Positions 1 through 8,464 of a DNA stretch of 64,000 nt are shown one piece after another. Source of the DNA: Atopobiaceae bacterium UBA1367 (GTDB taxonomy: Bacteria; Actinomycetota; Coriobacteriia; Coriobacteriales; Atopobiaceae); assembly GCA_002305995.1 (NCBI GenBank), contig DBRN01000008.1, forward strand, positions 1-64,000, read 5' to 3'. Every line of letters begins with the position of its first letter. The stretch's first letter is position 1. Both the position numbers and the translations under genes were made by a program. Under the pieces are notes generated by a model. That model did not search any database. It was not told where the DNA came from and saw nothing but the letters and a program-made list of their open reading frames with translations.

Positions 1-39
1 TCCAGGATTCCCACCGCAGCCCCGTTTTCAAGCACTTTG

Positions 40-64
40 ACAATTGGATATGGGACATGATTTC
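40..64 (+). repeat. IS inverted end, transposase 3' side
   Basis: Pairs with 1530-1554 in inverted orientation, 23 of 25 bases. It lies beyond the transposase stop at 156. Confidence 0.7.
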
Positions 65-155
65 AACTGGGTTTTGGGCGTGCGGACGCGGGCGGCGCGG
101 GTGGGCTCCGGGTCGCCAGGTTGATGGGAGGCAGCATGTCGGTCTCGCCGCCCCG

Positions 156-1331
156 CTAGGCTGCCGCCGGGCAGACGTAGGGCTTGTTGTCTCGCAGCAC
201 CGCGAAGATGATGGCGCACAGCTTGCGGACCACTGCGCTGACCGCGACCTTGTGGCACTTGCCTTCGGAGCGCTTCTTCAGGTAGTAGCCGCGCAGGACC
301 GGGTCGCTCATCCTGGCGCGGTCGGCGGCGAGCCACAGGTACCAGCGCAGGTGGGGCGAGCCCCGCTTGGACAGGTGGGCGCGCGTCCCCTCGAACTCGC
401 CAGACTCGAACACCGACGGGTCGCATCCCGCGAAGGCCACGATCTGGGCGGCCGACGAGAAGCGGGACGCGTCGCCGATCTCCCCGAGGATGCCGGCGCC
501 GCAGACGGTGCCGACGCCCGGGATCGTGGTGATGGGCGAGCCGCCGAGCAGCCCCTCGAGCTCGGCGTCGAGCTCCTTCATCTGGCCTTGGGTGAACTCG
601 ATCTGGGCGACGAGCTGGCGCAGCTGGAACTCCAGCGGCCCGCTCGGCTGGCCGACCGACGACTTGGCCAGGGCCTTCAGGCGCTCGGCGTCCTCGCGGC
701 CGAACTTCCTGCCGGCGGCCTCTCGCATCGCCTTCTCGATGGAGTCGACGCGGGCGCGGGCGACGTTGGCCGCCGAGCCCCACTTCCTCATGACGTAGCA
801 CGCGGCCTTGCCGAAGTCGTCGGAGAAGAAACCGTGGAACTCGGGGAACACGACGTCGATTACCGCGTGCGCCTTGCGCTTGCAATCGCCTACAATGTGC
901 GAGAGGGAGGTGCGGGACCTCGACAGCGACCTCAGGTCGTCCATCTCGGATTTTGCGCGGCGGCGCTCTGTGGGGTTCCCCGCCAGGAGCCACAGGGCCA
1001 GCGCCTCGGCGTCCACCGCGTCGTTCTTCACCTTCCTCACGCTCATGGCCTTGCGCCAGTTCGACGTGAGCAGGGGGTTCACCTCGAAGACGTCGTAGCC
1101 GTGGGCCTCCAGGAACGCGATCAGGTTGCGCCCGTAGTGGCCGGTGGCCTCCAGGCACACGCCCGACTCCTCGCATTCCGCCCCGACCTCGGCAAGCTTC
1201 GCGAGCAGGGACGCGAACCCCTCCTCGTCGTTCTTGAACTCGAAGCCGAGCAGCAGCCTCTCGCCGCCTTGCTCGACGACCGCGGCCGAGTGCTCTCTCT
1301 TGGCCAGGTCCACCCCGATGTTGTACCGCAC
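156..1331 (-). CDS. IS110-family transposase (DEDD)
   Basis: Transposase of 391 residues. An N-terminal RuvC-like DEDD domain shows D8 in GVDLAK, E61 in CLEATG, and D104/D107 in KNDAVDAEA. The C-terminal Transposase_20 domain carries the DPSVFESGEF segment that holds the family's catalytic serine. I chose the GTG at 1331 rather than the upstream ATG at 1421 because a GGAGG lies 8 bp upstream and homology starts there. The frame is intact, so the element may still move. In this family the enzyme works with a structured RNA from the element's own non-coding end; none is proven here. Confidence 0.9.
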   Translation of the reverse strand: MRYNIGVDLAKREHSAAVVEQGGERLLLGFEFKNDEEGFASLLAKLAEVGAECEESGVCLEATGHYGRNLIAFLEAHGYDVFEVNPLLTSNWRKAMSVRKVKNDAVDAEALALWLLAGNPTERRRAKSEMDDLRSLSRSRTSLSHIVGDCKRKAHAVIDVVFPEFHGFFSDDFGKAACYVMRKWGSAANVARARVDSIEKAMREAAGRKFGREDAERLKALAKSSVGQPSGPLEFQLRQLVAQIEFTQGQMKELDAELEGLLGGSPITTIPGVGTVCGAGILGEIGDASRFSSAAQIVAFAGCDPSVFESGEFEGTRAHLSKRGSPHLRWYLWLAADRARMSDPVLRGYYLKKRSEGKCHKVAVSAVVRKLCAIIFAVLRDNKPYVCPAAA

Positions 1332-1529
1332 TTCGCCTGCCTCCTTCCGGTAGGAGCTTCCGTCACCTCGGCGGGATTCCCCTCGACCCGGCGGCGCGCA
1401 GCCTCTTCCGAAATGAAGCAACGAAGTGCTATCCAGCTCATTTGCGCAACTCCGACGGGCGGGGGCGCGAGCCTCCTAAAAAAGGACAAGAAGCCTTAGG
1501 TGCGAGCATTACGCGATCCCCGCCGTCTG

Positions 1530-1554
1530 GAAATTATGCCCCATATCCAATTGT
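1530..1554 (-). repeat. IS inverted end, transposase 5' side
   Basis: Inverted partner of 40-64. It ends only about 18 bp before the dyad that probably controls the downstream MerR gene. Confidence 0.7.
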
Positions 1555-1572
1555 TCGTATTACAGGACATAA

Positions 1573-1589
1573 GTCACCGGGTAGGTGAC
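1573..1589. promoter_or_regulatory. Dyad upstream of merR (likely operator)
   Basis: GTCACC and GGTGAC flank a 5-bp centre 25 bp upstream of the MerR start. MerR proteins bind such dyads in the spacer of their own promoter, so this is a likely autoregulatory site. The insertion sequence ends about 18 bp upstream, so the native -35 region may have been altered. Confidence 0.6.
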
Positions 1590-1613
1590 GAGATTAAGGA
1601 TAAGAGGTGCGAC

Positions 1614-2393
1614 ATGGACAAGCCAGACACGTCGGGAAGGCACTACAACGTGGGTCGACTGGCCCAGATGGCGGGCGTGAGTGCACGCACGCTGCGCCAC
1701 TACGAGGATCTAGGGCTCCTCGAGCCCGCCCGGGCGGAAAACGGGTATCGCACGTATGCCCCTCGCGACGTGAGGCGCCTGTCACAGATACTTGCGATGC
1801 GCGCATGCGGCCTTCCCCTCACGACGATCCGTCGTTTGCTGGGGGATTCGCGGGCAGACCTTCGGAACGCCCTCGTGTCGCACCTCAAAACCCTGCGCGC
1901 GCAGGAGAGGTCACTGGCGGATGCGATGGCTCGCACGGAGGCGGCCATCGCAGCGATCGAAGGGATCGAGAGCATGGACGACGAGAAGAGATTTGCGGCT
2001 CTCAAGGCGCAGGGCCTGAAAGAGTTTGAGGATGCATATGGGGCCGAAGCCCGCGAGCGCTATGGCGATGCGGCCATCGACGCCGCCAACGAGCGCATCA
2101 TGTCGCTCACGCGCGACGAGTGGGACGCAAAAGACCTGCTCGAGGAGGCCATCAAGGTGCAGCTTCGCATGGCGATGGCGTCGGGCGACCCGGAGGGGGA
2201 CGAGGCCGCGGAGCTCGCGCACATGCACGAGCGCTGGATGCGCATCCACTGGGGCGAGGCCTACGACCGCGAGGCGCACCTGGCGCTGGTACGTGGATAC
2301 CTGTGCGACCCACGCTTCAAGGACTACTACGACACCGCAGCCGGAGACGGCGGAGCGGAGTTCCTCGTGAGGGCGATGGAGGCCAACCTGTGA
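1614..2393 (+). CDS. MerR-family regulator, TipA-like
   Basis: A 259-residue cytosolic regulator. The N-terminal winged HTH (about residues 10-80) contains VGRLAQMAGVSARTLRHYED, typical of MerR, followed by a long coiled-coil helix. The C-terminal region (about 140-255) with HMHERWMR and related residues resembles the TipAS antibiotic-recognition domain, which binds cyclic thiopeptides. ATG at 1614 is chosen for the AGAGGTG site just upstream; the longer ORF to 1500 would run into the insertion sequence. A membrane-anchored hydrolase gene follows in the same direction and may be a target. The ligand cannot be told from sequence. Confidence 0.85.
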   Translation: MDKPDTSGRHYNVGRLAQMAGVSARTLRHYEDLGLLEPARAENGYRTYAPRDVRRLSQILAMRACGLPLTTIRRLLGDSRADLRNALVSHLKTLRAQERSLADAMARTEAAIAAIEGIESMDDEKRFAALKAQGLKEFEDAYGAEARERYGDAAIDAANERIMSLTRDEWDAKDLLEEAIKVQLRMAMASGDPEGDEAAELAHMHERWMRIHWGEAYDREAHLALVRGYLCDPRFKDYYDTAAGDGGAEFLVRAMEANL

Positions 2394-2394
2394 C

Positions 2395-2423
2395 GTATGG
2401 CATACTGTAGCGTGTGGCACACG
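2395..2423. promoter_or_regulatory. Twin palindromes, possible operator pair
   Basis: GTATG-G-CATAC (2395-2405) and CGTGTG-G-CACACG (2411-2423) share the pattern GTRTGGCAYAC. They lie between merR and the hydrolase gene with centres 17 bp apart. They look like two operator half-site pairs rather than a terminator. Confidence 0.4.
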
Positions 2424-2497
2424 TAACTGGACGCGACCATGGCTGCAGGATGTGATGCGCGGTGAGTCGATGTGCCTCAGAAGGGACCTCGATCACC

Positions 2498-3520
2498 ATG
2501 AAGAAGCTGGGAAAGGCGCTGCGGAGGGTCGCTCTGACCCTCCTCGCCATCATCGTCCTCCTTGTCATCACGATCTTCGGGCTTCGCTGGCACAACGGAG
2601 GCACGTACACGATCATGCAGCAGGAGGCCTCGATGGGCACGGACGCCCAGTACGAGACCAACGACTCGGTCCGGGCAATCAAGGGCGACTACCTCAAGGG
2701 CTTCCGCTTCATCCCGGAGGAGCGCACGCACCCGGGCACCGTCATCGTCTACGGCGGCTCCGAAGGGTCGCCGAACTACGAGCAGGCAAAGATGATCTCC
2801 GAGCAGGGCTATGAGGTCCTCGCCCTCTACTTCTGGGGACAGGAAGGGCAGGCATCAACCCTCGCAAACGTCCCACTCGACCAGTTTGACGAGGTCGAGA
2901 CCTACATCAAGGACACCATCGACCTGCCGACCCCCATCACCGTCATCGGCACGTCAAAGGGCGCCGAGTTCAGCGCCGAGCTCGTCGCGCACGGCTTCGC
3001 GATCGACAACCTCGTCAACTTCGCCCCGGCCGACCACACCTACTTCGGCCTCGACTACACGACCCAAGACGAGCTCCCAAGCTTCACCTACCGGGGCGAG
3101 GCTGTGCCCTTTGCGTCGTATCGCAACGGAGACGTCGGCGCCACGGCGAGGCTCATGTGGGACATGGCGACAGGCTACCCGCCCTCGTACCGCGCGACCT
3201 ACGAGGGTGCCGCGGCAGGCTCCGGTGACGAGGCCGAGATTGACCTCACGGGCTTCAAGGGCAACGCCCTCTTCTTTGCCGGTGGCCAGGACGCCATGTG
3301 GCAGAGCGACGTCGCGGCGAGGAGCCTCGCCGCCCAGTCCGACGCCTTCGAGGCATACGTCTACCCCGATGCCGGTCACGTGTTCTCGAACGATCTTGCA
3401 GAGCTTGGCACCGGCTGGGAGATCATGCTCGGAGGAACTGCCGAGGGAGGAGCCGCGGCCTTCGAGGATTCGACGGGCATCCTCTTCGACCGTCTCGCCC
3501 GCTGGCACGGCCAGATATAG
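2498..3520 (+). CDS. Membrane-anchored alpha/beta hydrolase (BAAT C-terminal / dienelactone hydrolase-like)
   Basis: A 340-residue protein with a single N-terminal membrane anchor (about residues 11-29) and an extracytoplasmic alpha/beta hydrolase domain. The nucleophile elbow GTSKGAE puts the catalytic serine at about residue 153. The acid is probably in GGQDAMW and the histidine in DAGHVF near the C terminus. The C-terminal part resembles acyl-CoA thioester hydrolase/BAAT proteins found in antibiotic-resistance-like loci. ATG at 2498 is preferred for the AGAAGGGA about 10 bp upstream. It sits behind a TipA-like MerR, so drug-induced expression is plausible. The substrate is unknown. Confidence 0.8.
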   Translation: MKKLGKALRRVALTLLAIIVLLVITIFGLRWHNGGTYTIMQQEASMGTDAQYETNDSVRAIKGDYLKGFRFIPEERTHPGTVIVYGGSEGSPNYEQAKMISEQGYEVLALYFWGQEGQASTLANVPLDQFDEVETYIKDTIDLPTPITVIGTSKGAEFSAELVAHGFAIDNLVNFAPADHTYFGLDYTTQDELPSFTYRGEAVPFASYRNGDVGATARLMWDMATGYPPSYRATYEGAAAGSGDEAEIDLTGFKGNALFFAGGQDAMWQSDVAARSLAAQSDAFEAYVYPDAGHVFSNDLAELGTGWEIMLGGTAEGGAAAFEDSTGILFDRLARWHGQI

Positions 3521-3675
3521 GACGCCGCACGCATGAGCCTCATGACGGTAGCGCGCCTCTCGTAGCGGTGGTGCGCCCACACGCCGCAGGGTGCAGAAGA
3601 TCCTTGCCAACTGGGAGAGTGTGGAATGTGTGCGCCCCAAAGCATAGCAAGTGCGCTTCCCTCTCCTCTGGTAAT

Positions 3676-3703
3676 ATAACAGCCGTAATATTACAGTCGT
3701 TAT
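3676..3703. promoter_or_regulatory. TetR operator, nested perfect palindrome
   Basis: A perfect 10-bp palindrome (3685-3694) is nested inside ATAAC...GTTAT arms (3676-3680 and 3699-3703) with the same centre. This is the two-layer symmetry expected for a TetR dimer pair. It lies 17 bp before the start of the TetR gene and is AT-rich against a GC-rich background, so autorepression is likely. Confidence 0.7.
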
Positions 3704-3719
3704 AGGTGAGGTGTCGATA

Positions 3720-4298
3720 GTGCGGCAGAGGTTCGGCAGAGACAAGGTGCTTGACGCGGCACTCGGCATCGTGATGCGCGATGGCTACAGGTTTGTGACG
3801 GCGCGTAGGGTGGCGAATGCTGCGGGCTGCTCGGCCCAACCGCTTTACAGTAGGTTTGGCGGGATGGAAGGACTCATGGGAGCATTGTACGAGCGGGCCC
3901 TCGAGTGGGTCGCAGCGTACAACAGGGAGCACATCTCGGACGCGGAGACTGCGTTCGCGTCGAACGGCCTGGCCCACATCAGGATTGCCCAAGAGGAGCC
4001 CAAGCTCTTCGAGTTCCTCTACCTTTCCAGATACATGAAGGCAAAGAGTCTCGACGAGCTCCTTTCTCGCACGGCGCAGCCGGGTGTGGAGGAGGAGATC
4101 TCGGCCCGTTATGACCTGTCCCCTATGGCGGCGCACAACCTATATATCGACATGATCGTGTATACGCATGGGCTCGCAAGCATGCTGGCCGTAGGTGCAA
4201 GCTTCTCCGACAAGGAGCTCAAGACACGCACGGATGCAGCCTTCGAATCCTTTCTCGAACATGCAGGGCCAAGATGCGTTGGAAAGAAGAAGGCCTGA
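3720..4298 (+). CDS. TetR/AcrR-family transcriptional regulator
   Basis: A 192-residue regulator. The N-terminal HTH region contains VTARRVANAAGCSAQPLYSRF (about residues 25-48), the recognition-helix pattern of TetR proteins, followed by a divergent ligand-binding helical domain. GTG at 3720 is favoured because GGTGAGG lies 8 bp upstream; the GTG at 3711 overlaps that site. A palindromic operator precedes it and a nitroreductase-like gene follows 63 bp downstream in the same direction, suggesting that gene is co-transcribed and controlled. Confidence 0.87.
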   Translation: MRQRFGRDKVLDAALGIVMRDGYRFVTARRVANAAGCSAQPLYSRFGGMEGLMGALYERALEWVAAYNREHISDAETAFASNGLAHIRIAQEEPKLFEFLYLSRYMKAKSLDELLSRTAQPGVEEEISARYDLSPMAAHNLYIDMIVYTHGLASMLAVGASFSDKELKTRTDAAFESFLEHAGPRCVGKKKA

Positions 4299-4361
4299 GG
4301 GAAGTCTTTCTCCCGCCAAGGAGATTTCAGCCTGAATGGCCATGTGGAAAGGAGACAGAAG

Positions 4362-5030
4362 ATGCCCATACCAGAGGAGATGCGCAACCGTCACACGGTA
4401 CGCAAGTACATCGAAAGGCCCCTGCCAGAGAGCGTGGTTGCCCTGCTTGCCGAGCGCGTGAGGCAGCATAACGACGCACATGCCACCAATATACGGCTGG
4501 TCACGGAGGACTCCAGCTGCTTTGGCCCCCTCACCAGGCTCGTCTTGGCCAAGGGGGTCAGGAACTATCTCGTCATGGCGGGTGACGACACCCCAGAGGC
4601 CAACGAGCAGCTGGGATGGTGTGGTGCCGACCTCATGCTGTATGCCCAGGAACTCGGCTTGAATAGTTGGTGGGTCAGTGGCACGTTCAGCAGGAGAGGT
4701 GCTGCGCGAGCCGCTGGCGTCAGCGGAAAGGTCGTGGGCGTCATCGCCGTCGGGTACGGGACCACACAGGGGACGCCCCATAGGTCGAAGGCCGCAAGCG
4801 AGGTGAGTTCCTACGAGGGCGAGGCGCCCGCCTGGTTTGTGGAGGGTGTAAAGGCGACGTTGCTAGCTCCCACGGCCATGAACAAACAGGCTTTTCACAT
4901 CAAGGGGAGGGGCGACGAAGTCTCCCTGAACTATGACAAGGGAGCATGCTCCGACATCGACCATGGCCTTGTCAGATACCACTTCGAGATTGGGGCGGGC
5001 AGAGAGAACTTCGTCTGGGAGCATAGGTAG
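4362..5030 (+). CDS. Nitroreductase-family protein
   Basis: A 222-residue FMN-binding nitroreductase-like enzyme. The N terminus RNRHTVRKYIERPLPE is the usual RxSxRxF-type FMN contact, and LAPTAMNKQAF near residue 180 matches the second FMN motif (APSAxNxQPW-like). It belongs to the diverged Coriobacterial/Clostridial type also seen here at 24401-25213. The start at 4362 follows GGAAAGGAGACAG. It is probably co-transcribed with the TetR gene upstream. Substrate (quinone, nitroaromatic or other) is unknown. Confidence 0.8.
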   Translation: MPIPEEMRNRHTVRKYIERPLPESVVALLAERVRQHNDAHATNIRLVTEDSSCFGPLTRLVLAKGVRNYLVMAGDDTPEANEQLGWCGADLMLYAQELGLNSWWVSGTFSRRGAARAAGVSGKVVGVIAVGYGTTQGTPHRSKAASEVSSYEGEAPAWFVEGVKATLLAPTAMNKQAFHIKGRGDEVSLNYDKGACSDIDHGLVRYHFEIGAGRENFVWEHR

Positions 5031-5152
5031 CGAGCGGCTGCGCAGGCTTGTCAGTCACCGGAGCCACGAACACGGGAATCCACCATGGCCATCCCGCTCA
5101 CGCATAGGGTTGTCCGGGCTATCCAGCAGACCCAGGATACATTCTGACGTGC

Positions 5153-5187
5153 AGCTCTCCCCGCAACCGATAGTTGCGGGGAGAGCT
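5153..5187 (+). terminator. Strong stem-loop after nitroreductase gene
   Basis: A 15-bp perfect stem with a 5-base loop, about 120 bp downstream of the nitroreductase stop. It has no T-run, so it could also be a protein-binding or processing hairpin. A run of nine C residues follows at 5211-5219. Confidence 0.5.
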
Positions 5188-5272
5188 GATCTAGCAGCGG
5201 CACCCTTGCACCCCCCCCCTGCACAGACACAGAGGCGCGTGGCCTGGTCATGCCCGTTTTCAAAAAACGCTC

Positions 5273-5327
5273 TTGACGACTATTACGGCGTCCGTTATAT
5301 TACGTTCAACGATATATAACGGACGCC
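5273..5327 (+). promoter_or_regulatory. Promoter with 14-bp inverted-repeat PadR operator
   Basis: TTGACG at 5273-5278 and TATATT at 5296-5301 are separated by 17 bp. A perfect 14-bp inverted repeat (5287-5300 and 5314-5327, spacer 13 bp) begins in the promoter spacer and covers the -10 and start region. This fits autorepression by the PadR protein encoded at 5376. Confidence 0.8.
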
Positions 5328-5375
5328 GATATATCAGAGAAAGTAGCAGAGATCCACGTCGGGAAGGAGGTTGGC

Positions 5376-5702
5376 ATGGGGGGTTCGACAAACCGGGGAG
5401 CCCTGACGGAGACGGTCTTCTACATCCTGCTGAGACTTCACCGCCCAGCCCATGGATACGCCCTGATGAAGGACATAGGCGAGATGACCAACCATCGCGT
5501 GAGCCCTGGGGCCGGGACGCTGTACGGAGCGCTGGAGACCCTGCAGAAGAAGGGCTGGGTCAGGCCGCTCGAGGGGCAGTCGGGCAGCAGGAAGAAGGAG
5601 TACGTCATCACCGACGAGGGAAGGCAAGCCTTCGAGCACGACGTCGAGAGGCTGGAAGAGCTGCTGGAAAACGCACGCAGGATAAAGGGAGAGTTGTCAT
5701 GA
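5376..5702 (+). CDS. PadR-family transcriptional regulator
   Basis: A 108-residue winged-helix repressor. It has the PadR pattern of TETVFYILLRLHRPAHGYALM, GAGTLYGALETLQKKGWV and a C-terminal dimerisation helix. A GGGAAGGAGG site precedes ATG 5376. The stop overlaps the ATG of the DUF2812 gene by four bases (ATGA), so the two are translationally coupled. The promoter carries a long perfect inverted repeat, the likely autoregulatory operator. PadR/DUF2812 pairs are common in Firmicutes and Coriobacteria. A second such pair is at 13131-14012. Confidence 0.92.
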   Translation: MGGSTNRGALTETVFYILLRLHRPAHGYALMKDIGEMTNHRVSPGAGTLYGALETLQKKGWVRPLEGQSGSRKKEYVITDEGRQAFEHDVERLEELLENARRIKGELS

Positions 5703-6262
5703 AAACTAACATCAAGAAGGCCTTCCTCGATATCAACGAAGAGGAGAAGTGGCTGAATGAGCAGGGCGAACGGGGCATGATGCTGCTCTCCTACAGCAAC
5801 GGGACCTACGAGTTCGAGGACGTATCCCCCGCGACGTTCCAGTACAAGATCGACATCCCGCCATACTCCCAGAGGGAGAAGAGGCGCGACTACCTCGACT
5901 TCCTCGAGCAGACCGGCGCCTCCGTGGTTGCCGAATACGCCGACAGGGTGTACCTGCGGAAGAAGGCATCGGACGAGCCCTTCGTGCTCTACACCGACCG
6001 ACAGGACGTGGAGCGGCAGGCCAAGAGGAGGAGCTCTCACTTCTATGCAATCGGATTCCCGCAAATCATGTTTGGCATCATGTTCCTGACAAGGGCGATC
6101 CTCGGACATGAGAGTCCCGTGGCGTTCTGGATCCAAGCCATGTCTGGCTCCCTCTTCGTGGTGTCTGGAATCGTCTTCCTGGTCCTTGGGCTCAGAGCAG
6201 GAAGAAAGGCCACCGACGGACAGGTTCCGAGCCGAGAGGAGCGGGACATCTGGGAGGCGTAA
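5699..6262 (+). CDS. DUF2812 membrane protein
   Basis: A 187-residue protein with a soluble N-terminal DUF2812 domain (KAFLDINEEEKWLNEQGERGM, then a PFxF-like VYLRKKASDEPFVLY segment) and two C-terminal membrane helices at about residues 118-135 and 145-168. It is translated by coupling with the upstream PadR gene. Function is unknown; DUF2812 proteins are nearly always encoded next to PadR regulators. Confidence 0.85.
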   Translation: MKTNIKKAFLDINEEEKWLNEQGERGMMLLSYSNGTYEFEDVSPATFQYKIDIPPYSQREKRRDYLDFLEQTGASVVAEYADRVYLRKKASDEPFVLYTDRQDVERQAKRRSSHFYAIGFPQIMFGIMFLTRAILGHESPVAFWIQAMSGSLFVVSGIVFLVLGLRAGRKATDGQVPSREERDIWEA

Positions 6263-6551
6263 AGAGCCTCGGTTGATTATAACCACGGCCGTGGAAGACA
6301 CGCGGCGCTCGCGCCTGCGTCTGACGTACGTGGCGTCAACCCGAAGGCAGGGTAACTGGACGATTCAATGGCGCCCTGACGGCTGGCCACATCGCATCGT
6401 ACGGCTGATGCGTGCAAACAGACGCACACACCGAGTCGCCGTGCCTGACGAGAGCTGGGGGTGACAGCGTCTCCGCAATACCCCATACCGCAGGTCGTGC
6501 CAACCTTGCACGCATCTGCAGCGGACTACAGATCTCTACACTGTCGACAAG
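6263..6551. other. Intergenic, no gene seen
   Basis: About 290 bp between convergent genes. No conserved reading frame or clear terminator recognised. Confidence 0.6.
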
Positions 6552-7592
6552 CTACGCCTCGGCCACGTCGTCAATTCCAATGCCAAGCATATTGATGCGA
6601 GTTTCCTTCTCGAGAATGAATCGCTTCGCATAGAAGATGTCGGAGTACTCGATCACCTTCTGCATTTGCCCCGCATCGAAAAAGGCGCCTATCGCACCAG
6701 AGACCACCGGTACCGCGCGCTGGACGGCCTTCAGGGTCAACTTGCGCCCTATCTGTTCGAACACAGCTCTGAACACGCTCGTTTCGAGTCCAGCCTTGCC
6801 AACACTCTCAAGCGCGCTCTGCGCCGCCCTGTTGGCAAGAGCTCGCATTTGTGTGAGCAGCAACCCGGTGCCGCCGCGCGCCGCCATGTCTGTCCAGGTT
6901 TTTGCGGCAGTCTGCTTGAGCACCGATGCCTCGCTAACTAGCATAATCTTGCCGATAATGGCTGCCATGTCGTTGCCGCTCTCCTTTGCGGCGGGGTCCA
7001 TTGAGTTAGCGAAGACTTGTCCGGCGATCTCCATTTCGGCCGCATCGCCTTTCACGTCATAGCCATATGACATGGCAACGACCTGCACGGCACGAAAGTA
7101 CAGAAATGTGCTGAGGACAAGGTTAAAGGGTATGCCGACAAAACCCGGCATGCCAGTAGCGGCGCCTTCGACAAATGCGGCGAAAAGGTTCTCGCTGCGC
7201 CGCTTCATGACGATGGCGGCTATATCATAGCCTCGTGCCAGGCATACCTTGTCGAAAGCGTCAACCTCGGCGTCTGTGACGGCATTGACCTGCGCGATGA
7301 CCTTGGCCTCACGTATGCTAAATCTTGCCGCATGCTCCTGGACGGACTTGAATCCGGTTCCCATGACATTAAGCGCGGCCTCGTACAGCCCTTGCTCCGT
7401 GATGGTGCTCATAGCACTTGAGCCAAGCCTTTTCACCGGTTCGGGAAGCCTCTTGGCCACTCTGGCACCAAGCCTCCTGACAGGTCCAGGCTTGACAAGC
7501 TTCTCGTATCGCACCGTCAAAGACTCCAAGAGTTGCTCCTCCCTAGGATCAACAATTGGATTGGGCGCTTTGAGCGTGCGCTCTGCATTCAT
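6552..7592 (-). CDS. EcsC-family protein
   Basis: A 346-residue protein matching the EcsC family in overall pattern: a central membrane-associated stretch GMPGFVGIPFNLVLSTFLYFRAVQVVAMSYGYD-like region and the C-terminal VPVVSGAIGAFFDAGQMQKV followed by YAKRFILEKE. EcsC of Bacillus is encoded with an ABC transporter that influences secretion and competence, but here the gene stands alone. The start follows AGAGGTGGTCGA. Function is unknown. Confidence 0.82.
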   Translation of the reverse strand: MNAERTLKAPNPIVDPREEQLLESLTVRYEKLVKPGPVRRLGARVAKRLPEPVKRLGSSAMSTITEQGLYEAALNVMGTGFKSVQEHAARFSIREAKVIAQVNAVTDAEVDAFDKVCLARGYDIAAIVMKRRSENLFAAFVEGAATGMPGFVGIPFNLVLSTFLYFRAVQVVAMSYGYDVKGDAAEMEIAGQVFANSMDPAAKESGNDMAAIIGKIMLVSEASVLKQTAAKTWTDMAARGGTGLLLTQMRALANRAAQSALESVGKAGLETSVFRAVFEQIGRKLTLKAVQRAVPVVSGAIGAFFDAGQMQKVIEYSDIFYAKRFILEKETRINMLGIGIDDVAEA

Positions 7593-7791
7593 TCGACCAC
7601 CTCTTTTTTCGGCGGCTTGGTCTCATTGTGAGCCCAGGTGTGAACACGAAGCAGTCTTGGCTTAGATTCCCACCGTATCTCCGGTGCGCCCGGAGCTTCC
7701 TGAGCGCCCAATCGTAGTGGGAGCTCGTGGTGCTCACGAAGTACGAGCCAAGCGTGGTCGTGCTAGAGATGGACGAGCACGTCGCGCGATC

Positions 7792-8247
7792 CTACCGCGA
7801 CCACCTCTCGAGCTGGGGCAGGAGCCTCTCCATGTAGTCGCGTGCCTCGGCCTCCGAAAAGCCCGAGCCGGGCGTGGCCATGTGGCCCACGCAGACGTCG
7901 ACCATCTCCCCCATCGTGATCTCGGGCGCGGTATAGTCGCCGTCCTCGTAGCACCACTTGCAGTAGCGCGTGGCAGGAGAGCCGTCCGCCTCGGTGCCGA
8001 GAAGGCTCGGGTCCGCAAGGGGCATGCCGCAACTCTCGCAGCGGTTGTTCTCCGGAAGCTCGAGAATCCGGCTGACCGGCACGCCGAAGACCTTGGCGAT
8101 CAGCCTGAGCGTGTCGATTCCCGGCGCAGTCTCGCCATGCTCCCAGCGGGAGACCGCCTGACGGGTGACGGAGAGCCTGTCCGCCATCTCCTGCTGCGTC
8201 AGGCCACGCTCCGAACGTATCTCCAGGATCCTCTCGTCGATTGACAT
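7792..8247 (-). CDS. XRE-family regulator with zinc-ribbon C terminus
   Basis: A 151-residue protein. Residues 5-60 form a Cro/C1-type HTH (GLTQQEMADRLSVTRQAVSRW). Residues about 69-100 hold two CxxC knuckles (CESC and CKWC) of a zf-ribbon_2 type zinc-binding domain. It starts after GGAGG and faces away from the Abi-like gene. Target genes and ligand are unknown; a metal or redox input through the zinc ribbon is conceivable. Confidence 0.85.
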   Translation of the reverse strand: MSIDERILEIRSERGLTQQEMADRLSVTRQAVSRWEHGETAPGIDTLRLIAKVFGVPVSRILELPENNRCESCGMPLADPSLLGTEADGSPATRYCKWCYEDGDYTAPEITMGEMVDVCVGHMATPGSGFSEAEARDYMERLLPQLERWSR

Positions 8248-8464
8248 GGCCGCCTCCTTTACCTCCGCCTGTCTCCCCCATTGTATGGTCAGGAAAGGCC
8301 TGCGTCACGCAACCGTCTGTTGCCCTGGGGGGAAGAGGAAGATGGAAGCTCACACAGAGAAGCCCTCACAAGCCTAACCGCTCGCCCGTGTGAGGGACGC
8401 TCAAGGGCTTTAGATGAACTCTCGAACCACATTCTTTTGGCGCATGGTATTCTGATGATAGCGA

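Larger units (their letters stand above)
40..1554. mobile_element. IS110-superfamily insertion sequence
   Basis: A single DEDD transposase gene is bracketed by near-perfect inverted ends: 40-64 and 1530-1554 match in 23 of 25 positions when one is reverse complemented. The non-coding flanks inside these ends are 115 bp (transposase 3' side) and about 200 bp (5' side). IS110 relatives carry a structured guide (bridge or seek) RNA in such a flank, so the longer 5' flank at 1332-1530 is the better place to look for one. Inverted subterminal ends are typical of the IS1111 branch rather than IS110 proper. Exact ends and target core are not proven. Confidence 0.7.
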
